DNA from: Verrucomicrobiota bacterium
GTDB lineage: Bacteria > Verrucomicrobiota > Verrucomicrobiia > Limisphaerales > UBA1100
Assembly (NCBI GenBank): GCA_015660155.1
Contig: DQLO01000415.1
Coordinates: forward strand, 1 to 11,277
DNA length: 11,277 nt
Direction: 5' to 3'
The position numbers and the translations under genes were made by a program. Position 1 is the stretch's first letter. The number at the start of each line of letters is the position of its first letter. Shown here piece by piece: positions 1 through 7,495 of the stretch. A model generated the notes under the pieces. The model was not told where the DNA came from. It ran no database searches and was given only the letters and a program-made list of their open reading frames with translations.

Positions 1-348
1 AAAAAAACGGGTTGCCCGTTCATGCCATCCATTCTCCGGTGCCCACGCTCAACAAAAACCTCGGCGCGCGCATTGATAAATCTCTCGCCAACCTCGAGCC
101 GGGTAAGGCGTGGGAGCGTTCCAACTGGGGCCTGAGCCGCTCGGCGGAACTCAACCAGCATCCCACCCGCGACATCCCGCGCGTTGCTCTTCGGAATCCG
201 GTTGGTGAATGTGTCGCTGGCGGAACTTAAACAATTTCCCGAAGCCCAAGCCGGCCTGCACCGCGCCATCGCTACCATGCCGGAAGAGGTGGCCGCTTAC
301 AAAAACGTCACCGCTGCGCGCGGGCATTTGTTGGAGTTGCTGAGCTAG
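1..348 (+). pseudogene. DUF3445 / heme-dependent oxidative N-demethylase alpha-like protein, 3' fragment, frameshifted
   Basis: This is the 3' part of a gene that enters from outside the window. Frame 3 (about 3-180) encodes a stretch running from KNGLPVHAIHSPVPTLN through ERSNWGLSRSAELNQHP. This resembles the DUF3445 (HODM alpha-like) family: the IHxPVP turn, a spaced R..NW motif, then the L/HP segment. That frame runs on to a stop at 228-230 but loses family character near 180. Homology-like sequence resumes in frame 1 from about 181 (ALLFGIRLVNVSLAEL, then MPEEVAAYKN) and ends at TAG 346-348. The segment normally lying between them, around the LRxExQ..LP motif, is absent. I therefore read this as a deletion of 3n+2 bases, or a deletion plus frameshift, near 170-190. 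Characterised family members are linked to oxidative N-demethylation with heme, but this copy is probably inactive. An assembly error is the alternative. The family call comes from recalled motifs only. Confidence 0.6.
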
Positions 349-1604
349 TCAGAAATCTCATCCGTCAATGCCGCGCCGCGCCGCGCCTTTTCGCCCGAGG
401 GATAATCCGAGAGCAACGCCAAGCTCGAAGCCACGATGAGGCCCGCGCTGAATAAACTGAGATTGCTGGCGGGCATCAAACCGATCAGCCAAAAGCCAAG
501 GAATGGCGAAATGAAATTGCGGATGCCATTGAAAAAAAGATGAACGCTCATGTAATCGGCCACGTGTTTGGCGGGCGCAAATTTTGTAACCCAAAGGCTC
601 CACGCCACTTCGCCACCGGCGTTGGCCACGCCAAACAGCCCCGCCGCAATGCACAGGCCGGTCATCGAAGTGCTGTGAAAAAACAGCACCAACGATACCG
701 CGAAGAAAAAATTCAGGATCACCCGCAACACAAAAAAATTCATTTTATCAAACAGGTTTCCCCACAGCGGGCTGAAAACCAGTTTCACAGCGTTCGGGAT
801 AAAAACGAGAATGAGCGCGATGCGGGCAGGCGTGGGATCGAAACCCAGTTGATAAACGTCCGCGTAGTCGTTCGCGTTGGCGAGGTATTCCACGCGCAGC
901 GGGAAGAGCATCAGATTGCCGATGCCGAAGAGCATCCAACAAATGAGGATGTGCCGGAAGAGTTTGTCTTCCTTAAAAAACCGCAATGAGCGGAAAGGAT
1001 GAGTGCCCTTCGTGCTCGTGAGTGTCTTGGCGGGAAGTTTCGAGAAACAAAAAGAAGCCCACGCAAATGCGCTGGCGAAAACCAACATCAACCACCACGG
1101 ATAGCTCGCCAGTTTTTGGCCGTCATCGCTGTTGGTTAAAATCCATCCCGCCAATAATCCGAAAGTCGCCGCGCTGACGATGCGAATCATCGCCGTCCGT
1201 GAAAAATATTTTCCGCGTTTTCGTGACGGATAGTTTTCCTGATAAATCTGCGTGACCAATGGGATGGCTGCTGTCCCCAAAGTGGTGGCCACGATGATGC
1301 CACCGATAAACAGCCATTGGTTTTCCACCACCGCCAACAGTGCAAAACAACCCGCTGCGCCCAGTGCCAGCCGCGACGCCGTTCGCCCTGTGGTCCAGCC
1401 GAGCTCCGCCACGCGCGAAACCACCACCGGCCCCAGCATGAATCCGAGTGCCCCAGCCGCCGCAATCGTTGCCTTCGCCGTCGCCCCAAAATCAAACCAC
1501 TGCACGGCGATTAGCAGCAAAAAGGTCGTGAACGCCGTTTCCAGTATTCCGGATCCCACCGCGCGCAGGCGTTCAAAGCGATATGTGATTTCCGTCCGGT
1601 TCAA
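345..1604 (-). CDS. MFS-type membrane transporter
   Basis: About 419 residues with roughly 12 hydrophobic membrane segments in two halves. A polar cytoplasmic loop (around KLPAKTLTSTKGTHPFRSL) separates them, as in major facilitator superfamily carriers. The second half has GNLFDKMNFFVLR, resembling the MFS loop 2/3 A-type motif; the equivalent loop in the first half is weak. The conserved-looking N-terminus is ITYRFERLRAVGSGILETAFTTF. No substrate can be assigned. The start is uncertain. TTG at 1604 lies 11 bases after the carB1 stop and is preferred here, but TTG at 1655 would add 17 unconserved-looking residues and overlap carB1 by 40 bases; neither has a clear Shine-Dalgarno. Its position suggests co-transcription with carB1. 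The TAG stop (345-347 on the complement) shares CTAG with the stop of the convergent DUF3445 remnant. Confidence 0.8.
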   Translation of the reverse strand: MNRTEITYRFERLRAVGSGILETAFTTFLLLIAVQWFDFGATAKATIAAAGALGFMLGPVVVSRVAELGWTTGRTASRLALGAAGCFALLAVVENQWLFIGGIIVATTLGTAAIPLVTQIYQENYPSRKRGKYFSRTAMIRIVSAATFGLLAGWILTNSDDGQKLASYPWWLMLVFASAFAWASFCFSKLPAKTLTSTKGTHPFRSLRFFKEDKLFRHILICWMLFGIGNLMLFPLRVEYLANANDYADVYQLGFDPTPARIALILVFIPNAVKLVFSPLWGNLFDKMNFFVLRVILNFFFAVSLVLFFHSTSMTGLCIAAGLFGVANAGGEVAWSLWVTKFAPAKHVADYMSVHLFFNGIRNFISPFLGFWLIGLMPASNLSLFSAGLIVASSLALLSDYPSGEKARRGAALTDEISD

Positions 1605-1615
1605 GGGCGGGGAGC

Positions 1616-3127
1616 TTATGCGGAAGCAGAGGTCGCGGCGAGTTCCTCTTCGCAATCAACAATCTGTTGGATTTGCACGAGGAACCAGCGGTCGATTTTG
1701 GTGAGGTTGAAAATTTCGTCGATGGTGAAGCCGGCGCGGAGGGCGTGGCGGAGGTAGAAAATTCGTTCGGCGTTGGGGCTGGTGAGTTTTTGAATGATGA
1801 GGTCGCGCGGGAAGATGTCGCGGTCGCCATGAATTACGTCGCCGACGCGCCAGTGTTTTCCGTCGCCGCCGAGGCCGGCGCGGCCGATTTCCATCGAGCG
1901 CAGGCATTTTTGTAAACTCTCTTTGAAGGTGCGGCCGATGGCCATGGCTTCGCCGACGCTTTTCATTTGGGTGTTGAGTGTGTGGTCGGCTTGCGGAAAT
2001 TTCTCGAAAGCGAAGCGCGGGATTTTGGTGACGACGTAATCGATGGTGGGCTCGAAGCTGGCGGGGGTTTCGCGCGTGATGTCGTTGGGAATTTCGTCGA
2101 GTGTGTAGCCGATAGCGAGCTTGGCGGCAATCTTCGCAATCGGAAATCCGGTGGCCTTGGAGGCGAGCGCGGAGCTGCGACTGACGCGCGGGTTCATCTC
2201 GATGACAATCATGCGGCCGTTATCGGGGTTGACGGAGAACTGGATGTTTGAGCCGCCGGTCTCCACGCCCACGGCGCGGATGATGGCGAAGCTCGCGTCG
2301 CGCATGATTTGGAATTCTTTGTCGGTCAGCGTTTGGATGGGCGCGACGGTGATGCTGTCGCCGGTGTGCACGCCCATCGGGTCAAAGTTTTCGATGGAGC
2401 AAACGATGACGCAATTGTCGGCGTTGTCGCGCATCACTTCCATCTCGAATTCTTTCCAGCCGATGAGTGATTCTTCGACGAGAATTTCGTTCACCGGCGA
2501 GAGGTCCACGCCTTTCTTGGCCAACTCCTCAAACTCATCGCGATTGTACGCAATGCCGCCGCCGGTGCCGCCGAGCGTGTATGCGGGGCGAATGATGAGC
2601 GGGAATTTCCCAATCTTGTCCGCGACGGACCACGCCTCCTCCATGTTGTGGGCGATGCCGCTGTCGGGCACGTCGAGGCCAATCTCGAGCATGAGTTCCT
2701 TGAAGCGCGCGCGATCCTCGCCGCGTTCGATGGCGTCGGCCTTCGCGCCAATCATTTCCACGTCGTGCTTTTCCAAAACGCCCGTGCGGAAAAGTTCCAT
2801 CGCGGTGTTGAGGCCTGTCTGCCCGCCGAGCGTGGGGAGCAGCACGAGAGTGCCCTCCGCGCCGAGGTTCTTCATCTCGGCCAATTCGCGCACGATAATT
2901 TTCTCCACCGCCTCGGGCGTGACCGGCTCGATGTACGTGCGGTCGGCAAATTCCGGGTCCGTCATAATGGTGGCCGGATTGGAATTCACCAGCACCACGC
3001 GATAGCCTTCCTCGCGCAGCGCCTTACAAGCCTGCGTGCCCGAATAGTCAAACTCACACGCCTGCCCAATGATAATCGGGCCGGCGCCAATGATAAGAAC
3101 CGAATGAATGTCGTCGCGTCGCGGCAT
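1616..3127 (-). CDS. carB: Carbamoyl-phosphate synthase large chain, N-terminal half (split CarB)
   Basis: 503 residues that align by eye with the first half of CarB, the half that makes carboxyphosphate from bicarbonate and ATP for pyrimidine and arginine synthesis. The pre-ATP-grasp domain is about residues 8-125 ([30 protein letters not shown]). The ATP-grasp domain is about 135-345, with the glycine-rich loop GGTGGG at 186-191 and metal/ATP residues E310, N312 and R314 in [18 protein letters not shown]. Part of the helical oligomerisation domain follows (405-495, ending [13 protein letters not shown]). The protein then stops with a short ATSASA tail. The second, carbamate-phosphorylating ATP-grasp half and the MGS-like domain of the usual ~1070-residue enzyme are absent, and the next gene is a transporter. 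Split CarB is known in Aquifex and Methanocaldococcus, so a separate carB2 is expected elsewhere. Start ATG 3127, without an evident Shine-Dalgarno. Confidence 0.93.
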   Translation of the reverse strand: MPRRDDIHSVLIIGAGPIIIGQACEFDYSGTQACKALREEGYRVVLVNSNPATIMTDPEFADRTYIEPVTPEAVEKIIVRELAEMKNLGAEGTLVLLPTLGGQTGLNTAMELFRTGVLEKHDVEMIGAKADAIERGEDRARFKELMLEIGLDVPDSGIAHNMEEAWSVADKIGKFPLIIRPAYTLGGTGGGIAYNRDEFEELAKKGVDLSPVNEILVEESLIGWKEFEMEVMRDNADNCVIVCSIENFDPMGVHTGDSITVAPIQTLTDKEFQIMRDASFAIIRAVGVETGGSNIQFSVNPDNGRMIVIEMNPRVSRSSALASKATGFPIAKIAAKLAIGYTLDEIPNDITRETPASFEPTIDYVVTKIPRFAFEKFPQADHTLNTQMKSVGEAMAIGRTFKESLQKCLRSMEIGRAGLGGDGKHWRVGDVIHGDRDIFPRDLIIQKLTSPNAERIFYLRHALRAGFTIDEIFNLTKIDRWFLVQIQQIVDCEEELAATSASA

Positions 3128-3191
3128 AAACCGCGCGAGGCATACCGGAAAACTGCGCGCGTTGACAGGGAATTTTGGGGGAACCCGTTTT

Positions 3192-3254
3192 AGACACAGA
3201 TGGCGCTGATGAACGCAGATTTTAATTCTGTGTGAATCCGCGTAATCTGTGGTT
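3192..3254. repeat. Imperfect intergenic hairpin repeat (ACCACAGAT family)
   Basis: Two 30-base arms, 3192-3221 and 3225-3254, are complementary at 21 of 30 positions around a 3-base loop. On the minus strand the outer arm reads AACCACAGATTACGCGGATT and ends in ACACAGA. The repeat abuts the ruvB stop codon and fills half of the ruvB-carB1 gap. Its sequence style (AACCACAGA at the edge, ACACAGA near the loop) matches the second hairpin at 4998-5058. I associate both with dispersed short repeats in environmental bacterial genomes; copy number cannot be judged from this window. Confidence 0.75.
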
Positions 3255-4270
3255 CACAAGAAACTCTGCTGCTTCCCACCGTCCATTTTTAGGCCGAGGC
3301 GGGCGTAGCCCAGCTCGGTGGCGGTGCGGCCTTGGGGGGTTCTTTGGAGGTAGCCTTCCATTATTAGGAAGGGTTCGTAAACTTCCTCAAGCGTGTCGGG
3401 CTCTTCGCCGACGGCGGCGGCGATGGAGTTGACGCCGACGGGGCCGCCGCTGAATTTTACGATGATGGTCTCGAGGATGCGCTTGTCCATTTCGTCGAGG
3501 CCGTGGCTGTCAATCTCCAGCATCGCGAGGGCGGCGTCGGCGATGGTGTCGGTGATTGCGCCGTTGGCTTTTACTTGGGCGTAATCGCGGACGCGGCGCA
3601 ATAGATTGTTCGCAATGCGCGGGGTGCCTCGGCTGCGGCGGGCGATTTCGATTGCGCCTTGTTCGTCGATAGCGACATCGAGCAATCCGGCCGAGCGCGT
3701 GACGATGCGCGTCATGTGGTCGGCGGCATAATAGTTGAGCCGTTCGCGAATGGGAAAGCGCGTGAGCAACGGCGCGGTGAGCAGCCCGCTGCGGGTGGTG
3801 GCGCCAATCAAGGTAAAGCGCGGGAGGTTCAGCCGCACGCTGCGGGCGTTGGGGCCTTGGTCGATGATGATGTCCAGCTGGTAATCCTCCATCGCGGGGT
3901 AGAGATATTCCTCCACGGTTTTTTGCATGCGATGGATTTCATCGATGAAGAGCACATCGCCCTCCTCAAGATTGGTGAGCAACCCCGCGAGGTCCGCCGC
4001 CTTCTCAATCGTCGGCCCGCTCGTGCAACGGAGATTCGCCCCCATCGCCTTGGCAATGATATGCGCCAGCGTCGTCTTGCCCAATCCCGGCGGCCCCGAA
4101 AGCAGCACGTGGTCAATCGGCTCCGCGCGCTGCGTGGCCGCCGTCACGGCAATCACCAACCGCTCGCGCACCTTGTCCTGCCCGCCGAATTCCTCAAAAG
4201 CCACCGGCCGCAGCGACGTTTCAAACACCGCATCCGGCTCCCCCAATTCATCAGTCACCCGCGTGGTCAT
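3254..4270 (-). CDS. ruvB: Holliday junction branch migration ATPase RuvB
   Basis: 338 residues from ATG 4270, the normal RuvB length (about 335-345). RuvB is the AAA+ motor that, with RuvA, drives Holliday-junction branch migration in recombinational repair. Visible motifs are Walker A GPPGLGKT (59-66), Walker B DEIH (110-113), sensor 1 GATTRSG (156-162), the arginine finger at R171 in [11 protein letters not shown], sensor 2 around RSRGTPR (212-218), and a C-terminal winged-helix domain from about 275 ([29 protein letters not shown]). The frame stays open to 4378, but the extra 36 residues match nothing in RuvB and would run into the divergent gene, so ATG 4270 is chosen. ruvA and ruvC are not adjacent. 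carB1 lies 126 bases downstream on the same strand, across a hairpin repeat. Confidence 0.97.
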   Translation of the reverse strand: MTTRVTDELGEPDAVFETSLRPVAFEEFGGQDKVRERLVIAVTAATQRAEPIDHVLLSGPPGLGKTTLAHIIAKAMGANLRCTSGPTIEKAADLAGLLTNLEEGDVLFIDEIHRMQKTVEEYLYPAMEDYQLDIIIDQGPNARSVRLNLPRFTLIGATTRSGLLTAPLLTRFPIRERLNYYAADHMTRIVTRSAGLLDVAIDEQGAIEIARRSRGTPRIANNLLRRVRDYAQVKANGAITDTIADAALAMLEIDSHGLDEMDKRILETIIVKFSGGPVGVNSIAAAVGEEPDTLEEVYEPFLIMEGYLQRTPQGRTATELGYARLGLKMDGGKQQSFL

Positions 4271-4332
4271 TGGGTCGAGAGTGGGGCACGAGCCAAACGT
4301 GTCGCAAGGAAAAGCGATTAACAGGCAGAACC

Positions 4333-4350
4333 TCGACAATTTGGTGTCGA
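4333..4350. promoter_or_regulatory. Dyad TCGACA-N6-TGTCGA, candidate operator
   Basis: A perfect inverted repeat with 6-base arms (4333-4338 and 4345-4350) and a 6-base spacer. It lies in the 97-bp region between the divergent starts of ruvB (4270) and the CxxC protein (4368). The centre is about 26 bases upstream of the GTG at 4368 and 70 bases upstream of the ruvB start, so a bound protein could affect either gene. It does not match the classical E. coli, Bacillus or alphaproteobacterial LexA boxes. A dyad this short can occur by chance, so the regulatory role is inference. Confidence 0.25.
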
Positions 4351-4367
4351 CGGCTATCCTCACTTCC

Positions 4368-4988
4368 GTGAGTGACACACCAGAAAACGAAGAGCCAGAA
4401 TTTGAGGAATCCGACGATTCTGCGGAGGCGGAGTTTTGGCCGAATTATGTTCCGGTGCCGGCGCAGTTTCATTCGTTTCTCGAGGAAGGACCGTTTGCCA
4501 AATGCACTTTGTGTGACGAGGCGTTGTTGGAGGACGGCACGGCGTATCTCATTCACAAGGCGTTTCATCGCGAGGAGGTCATTTTTGAATACGCGATGTG
4601 CCTGCCGTGCCGCGCGAAAATGCAGGAGGAACTTTCGGTCGAATCCATCGAGGCCATCAACGCGTATATGGAGCAGTACGAAATCGAGGATCGCACGGGG
4701 CCGATGATGGAAGCGCACGGCACGGATGTTTCCAAATGGCTCTCGCACTGTCTCGTCACCGGCGCGCCCATTGCCGAGGCGGAGGAGTATCATTACTACG
4801 CATTTTGCGACGGACCGGATTTGGTTTTTAACGGCCTGCCGATCGCCCTCGCGGGCAATGTGGATGAGGAACTCAACGAGTTGCTCTCGCAAAAAACCCG
4901 CGACCGGCTCGACGGCTTTGTGGATGAACAATTCGGATTGCCACCGGAATTGCGGAAGCCGATAAAAGGAAGTCCGGTTTTTGTGTGA
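4368..4988 (+). CDS. Uncharacterised acidic protein with two CxxC pairs
   Basis: 206 residues from GTG 4368 (GTG AGT GAC). I do not recognise a named family. The first 22 residues are very acidic ([18 protein letters not shown]) and likely disordered. Next comes CTLC (C46/C49), an [14 protein letters not shown] segment, and CLPC (C78/C81), a spacing typical of a two-pair zinc-binding site. Two more cysteines follow (C128 and C147, the latter in [14 protein letters not shown]). The C-terminus is charged and then ends PIKGSPVFV. There is no signal peptide or membrane segment, so it is probably cytoplasmic. The frame is open far upstream, but that part is a shadow of ruvB. In-frame TTG 4341 and GTG 4344 are alternative starts. 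It is divergent from ruvB with 97 bases between starts, and a strong hairpin follows the stop. Zinc binding is inferred from cysteine spacing only. Confidence 0.8.
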   Translation: MSDTPENEEPEFEESDDSAEAEFWPNYVPVPAQFHSFLEEGPFAKCTLCDEALLEDGTAYLIHKAFHREEVIFEYAMCLPCRAKMQEELSVESIEAINAYMEQYEIEDRTGPMMEAHGTDVSKWLSHCLVTGAPIAEAEEYHYYAFCDGPDLVFNGLPIALAGNVDEELNELLSQKTRDRLDGFVDEQFGLPPELRKPIKGSPVFV

Positions 4989-4997
4989 ACAATTTTA

Positions 4998-5058
4998 ACC
5001 ACAGAGGCACGGAGAACACAGAGGGGGAAAATCTCTGTGTTCTCTGTGCCTCTGTGGT
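4998..5058. repeat. Near-perfect 26-bp hairpin repeat (ACCACAGAGGCAC family)
   Basis: Arms 4998-5023 and 5033-5058 pair over 26 bases, with one G-T at 5011/5045, around a 9-base loop (ggggaaaat). The left arm begins ACCACAGAGGCAC and ends AACACAGAG. The hairpin starts 9 bases after the stop of the CxxC gene and ends 51 bases before the DUF1501 start. It could act as a transcript end or mRNA stabiliser, but no proper U-tract follows (only gagttctttt), so a dispersed palindromic repeat is the better description. It is related in sequence to the hairpin at 3192-3254. Confidence 0.85.
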
Positions 5059-5109
5059 GAGTTCTTTTCTTGAAGAAATCACCCCTCCACCCCAGTCTAA
5101 ACCTCATCG

Positions 5110-6510
5110 ATGCTTGATTTCATTGGCAGCAAAGTGACGCATTGCGATGGCGTTTCGCGGCGCAGTTTTCTGCGTGCGGGCGCCTTGGGCGTGGGCGGGT
5201 TGACGTTGGCGGATGTGCTGCGCGCGGAGGCCGCGAGTGGCAAGTCCCACAAAGCGGTCATCAACATTCATCTCGATGGCGGGCCGCCGCAGATGGATAT
5301 GATCGATCCCAAGCCGGAAGCGCCGGCGGAATTGCGCGGCGAATTTTCCTCCATCAAAACCAAAATCCCCGGCGTGCATCTCACTGAATTGATGCCGCAA
5401 GTGGCAGCCGCGGCGGACAAATTTGTTTTCCTGCGCTCGCTCGTGGGCAGCGCCGGGCGGCACGATGGGTTTCAATGCCAAAGCGGTTATCACACCAAAG
5501 ACCTCGCCAGCATCGGCGGGCGTCCGGCGATGGGTTGTGTGGTGGATAAATTACTCGGCGCACACGGCAACGCCCCGGCGTTTGTGGATCTGATGCAAGG
5601 CCGTCCGCTGGCACGCAACAGCGCCCGGGTTGGTTTTCTCGGGCCGGCGTTCAGGCCGTTCCGTCCAGACATCTCGCATTTGTTTCAGCGCGAACTCGAG
5701 GAAGGGATGAAGGGCGAGCTGGCGCGGCTCGGCAAGGATCATCAAGTAAACCTCAAACTCATCGCGGGCCTCAACGCCGAACGCCTCGATGATCGCGTCG
5801 GCTTGCTACGCCAATTTGATGACATCCGCCGTGCCGCCGATAAGGACGGGATGATGGGTGCGATGGATCGTTTCAATCAACAGGCGGTGGGCATTCTCAC
5901 TTCCGGAAAATTTGCCGACGCGATGGATTTGGAAAAGGAAGATCCCAAAATCCTTGCTCGCTACACCCCGCGCCACAAAGAGGAAGGCGCGCGCGGAACG
6001 ACCGCCGATGGCTACAACGCCTCGCGAAAACTGCTGCTCGCCCGTCGCCTCATCGAAGCCGGCGTGCGCGTGGTCAGCGTGAGCTTCAGCGATTTCGACA
6101 CGCACTCAAGCAACTTCAGCCGAATGCGCCATCTCGTGCCCGTGGTGGATCACGCCCTCGCAACGCTCGTTGCCGATCTTGGCGAACGCGGGATGCTCGA
6201 TGATGTGCTCATCGTCGCGTGGGGAGAATTCGGCCGCACGCCCAAGGTCAACGCCAAGGGCGGGCGCGATCATTGGCCGCGCGTTTCGCCGGGGTTGATG
6301 GCCGGCGGCGGAATCCGTACCGGCCAAGTCATTGGCGCCACCGACAAAATCGCCGCCGAACCCACCGAACGCCCCGTGCATTATCAGGACGTGATGGCCA
6401 CCCTCTACCAACACCTCGGCCTCAACCCCAACGCCACCACTGTGAACGACATCACCGGTCGCCCACAATATCTGTGCGACACCGGCCAACCCATTCGTGA
6501 GTTGATGTAG
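5110..6510 (+). CDS. DUF1501 protein with Tat signal
   Basis: 466 residues, the usual length for DUF1501, a family expanded in Planctomycetes and Verrucomicrobiota and distantly related in fold to sulfatases and alkaline phosphatases. The N-terminus has a twin-arginine signal, SRRSFLR (R17-R18) plus a hydrophobic stretch GALGVGGLTLADVL, with AEA at 39-41 as a possible cleavage site, so export in folded form is likely. Family motifs follow in order: NIHLDGGPPQMDMIDPKP, the HLTELMPQVA and FVFLRSLVG segments, SFSDFDTHSSNF, LIVAWGEFGRTP, GGRDHWP, and the C-terminal QDVMATLYQHLGLNP. The substrate is unknown. DUF1501 genes usually sit beside DUF1549/DUF1553 (often cytochrome-fused) genes; none lies within this window. 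Start ATG 5110 places the RR motif correctly; no Shine-Dalgarno is obvious. Confidence 0.93.
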   Translation: MLDFIGSKVTHCDGVSRRSFLRAGALGVGGLTLADVLRAEAASGKSHKAVINIHLDGGPPQMDMIDPKPEAPAELRGEFSSIKTKIPGVHLTELMPQVAAAADKFVFLRSLVGSAGRHDGFQCQSGYHTKDLASIGGRPAMGCVVDKLLGAHGNAPAFVDLMQGRPLARNSARVGFLGPAFRPFRPDISHLFQRELEEGMKGELARLGKDHQVNLKLIAGLNAERLDDRVGLLRQFDDIRRAADKDGMMGAMDRFNQQAVGILTSGKFADAMDLEKEDPKILARYTPRHKEEGARGTTADGYNASRKLLLARRLIEAGVRVVSVSFSDFDTHSSNFSRMRHLVPVVDHALATLVADLGERGMLDDVLIVAWGEFGRTPKVNAKGGRDHWPRVSPGLMAGGGIRTGQVIGATDKIAAEPTERPVHYQDVMATLYQHLGLNPNATTVNDITGRPQYLCDTGQPIRELM

Positions 6511-6597
6511 CTTGTGCTACATTCGATTTCTGAAATTTCATAAGTTTCAAAAAAATAGAAATGTTGCATTGCCGCCTTTGGTGTGAAAAATGCGCGG

Positions 6598-7476
6598 ATG
6601 GAAGTTGCGGTATTTGGAGCGAGCGGATTCATTGGGAGCCACACTTGCGAACGCTTGCGCGCGGATGGCGTGGCCGTGCGCGAATTGGCGCGGCGTTCGG
6701 ATCCGCCGCTGGACGCGCTGAAGGCGACCGAGACGGAAATGGCCGGCGCCATCTTCGGTTGCGATGCGGTGGTGAATGTGATTGGCATCAAGTGCCCGGA
6801 TGGCGCGCAGACGTTTCACGCGATGCACGTGACGGTGCTGGAAAAAATCCTTGTCGCAATGAGCAAGGCGGGCGTGCGGCGGTTGGTGAACATCAGCGTG
6901 GTGGTCAGCAAACCCGACCCTGGGAGCGCGTATCACGACACCAAATGGCAGGCGGACGAATTGCTCCGCGCCAGCGGCGTGGACTGGACGTTGCTCAAGC
7001 CCGGCGTGGTGTACGGCCGCGGCGACAATATGCTCGGCCATCTTACGCTGATGATTGGCCTCACGCGGTTTTTCCCCATCGTGGACTGCGGCCGTTCGCA
7101 GATGCAGCCGGTGTGCGTGCTGGACGTGGCGGCGGCCATTTCGGCGTGCGTGCAAAAGCCGGAGACGATTGGAAAAACGTTCGACGTCGTCGGCCCCGCG
7201 CCAATGGAGTTGCGGAAGATTGTCCGGACGGTCGCTGAGGCGATGGGCAAGCCGGTGGTCATCTTGCCCACGCCGTATCACTTGATGAAACCCGCCGTGC
7301 ACGTGATGGGCTGGGTGATGCGCGAGCCGCTGTCCACGCCGGCGCAATTGCAAATGCTGCGCGAAGGAATGACCGGCGATGTGGAGCCGATGCGGCGGGA
7401 ACTGGGCGTGGAGCCACGGCCGTTCACTGCAGAGAATATTCGGGGGCTATTGCCGGGGGCAAATGATGTGGCCTGA
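6598..7476 (+). CDS. NDUFA9-like atypical SDR, NAD(P)-binding protein
   Basis: 292 residues from ATG 6598. A Rossmann nucleotide-binding fold opens at once: MEVAVFGASGFIGSH with the GxSGxxG loop at 7-13. The candidate catalytic pair Y112-x3-K116 is in AYHDTKWQADELL. WTLLKPGVVYGRGDNML and QPVCVLDVAAAI are typical of extended/atypical SDRs of the complex I NDUFA9-like (COG0702-type) group. Members act as NAD(P)H-dependent reductases/epimerases or as structural cofactor-binding proteins; no substrate is predictable here, and no nuo genes are nearby. GTG 6583 is an alternative start adding five residues (MKNAR). ATG is preferred because it places the first beta strand at the terminus. It follows DUF1501 after an 87-bp AT-rich gap, so it may have its own promoter. 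It converges with cysE, with 19 bases between the genes. Confidence 0.85.
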   Translation: MEVAVFGASGFIGSHTCERLRADGVAVRELARRSDPPLDALKATETEMAGAIFGCDAVVNVIGIKCPDGAQTFHAMHVTVLEKILVAMSKAGVRRLVNISVVVSKPDPGSAYHDTKWQADELLRASGVDWTLLKPGVVYGRGDNMLGHLTLMIGLTRFFPIVDCGRSQMQPVCVLDVAAAISACVQKPETIGKTFDVVGPAPMELRKIVRTVAEAMGKPVVILPTPYHLMKPAVHVMGWVMREPLSTPAQLQMLREGMTGDVEPMRRELGVEPRPFTAENIRGLLPGANDVA

Positions 7477-7495
7477 GTCGGTGATCCGGCTACAA

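Noticed and set aside
540..989. Plus-strand open frame of 149 codons within the MFS locus
   Set aside because: It is a His/Arg/Gln-rich shadow opposite the transporter, whose membrane segments clearly define the true frame.
2121..3005. Long plus-strand open frame (294 codons) opposite carB1
   Set aside because: It is antisense to a strongly conserved CarB frame, and its serine/proline/methionine-rich translation looks like a reverse-strand shadow with no motifs.
4271..4378. 36-residue N-terminal extension of RuvB
   Set aside because: The extra residues do not resemble RuvB, the ATG at 4270 gives the normal length, and the extension would overlap the divergent gene's start.
6511..6597. AT-rich gap before the SDR gene as a promoter or terminator
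   Set aside because: The base composition fits a promoter region, but I found no -35/-10 pair with good match and spacing, and only weak short palindromes, so no site is annotated.
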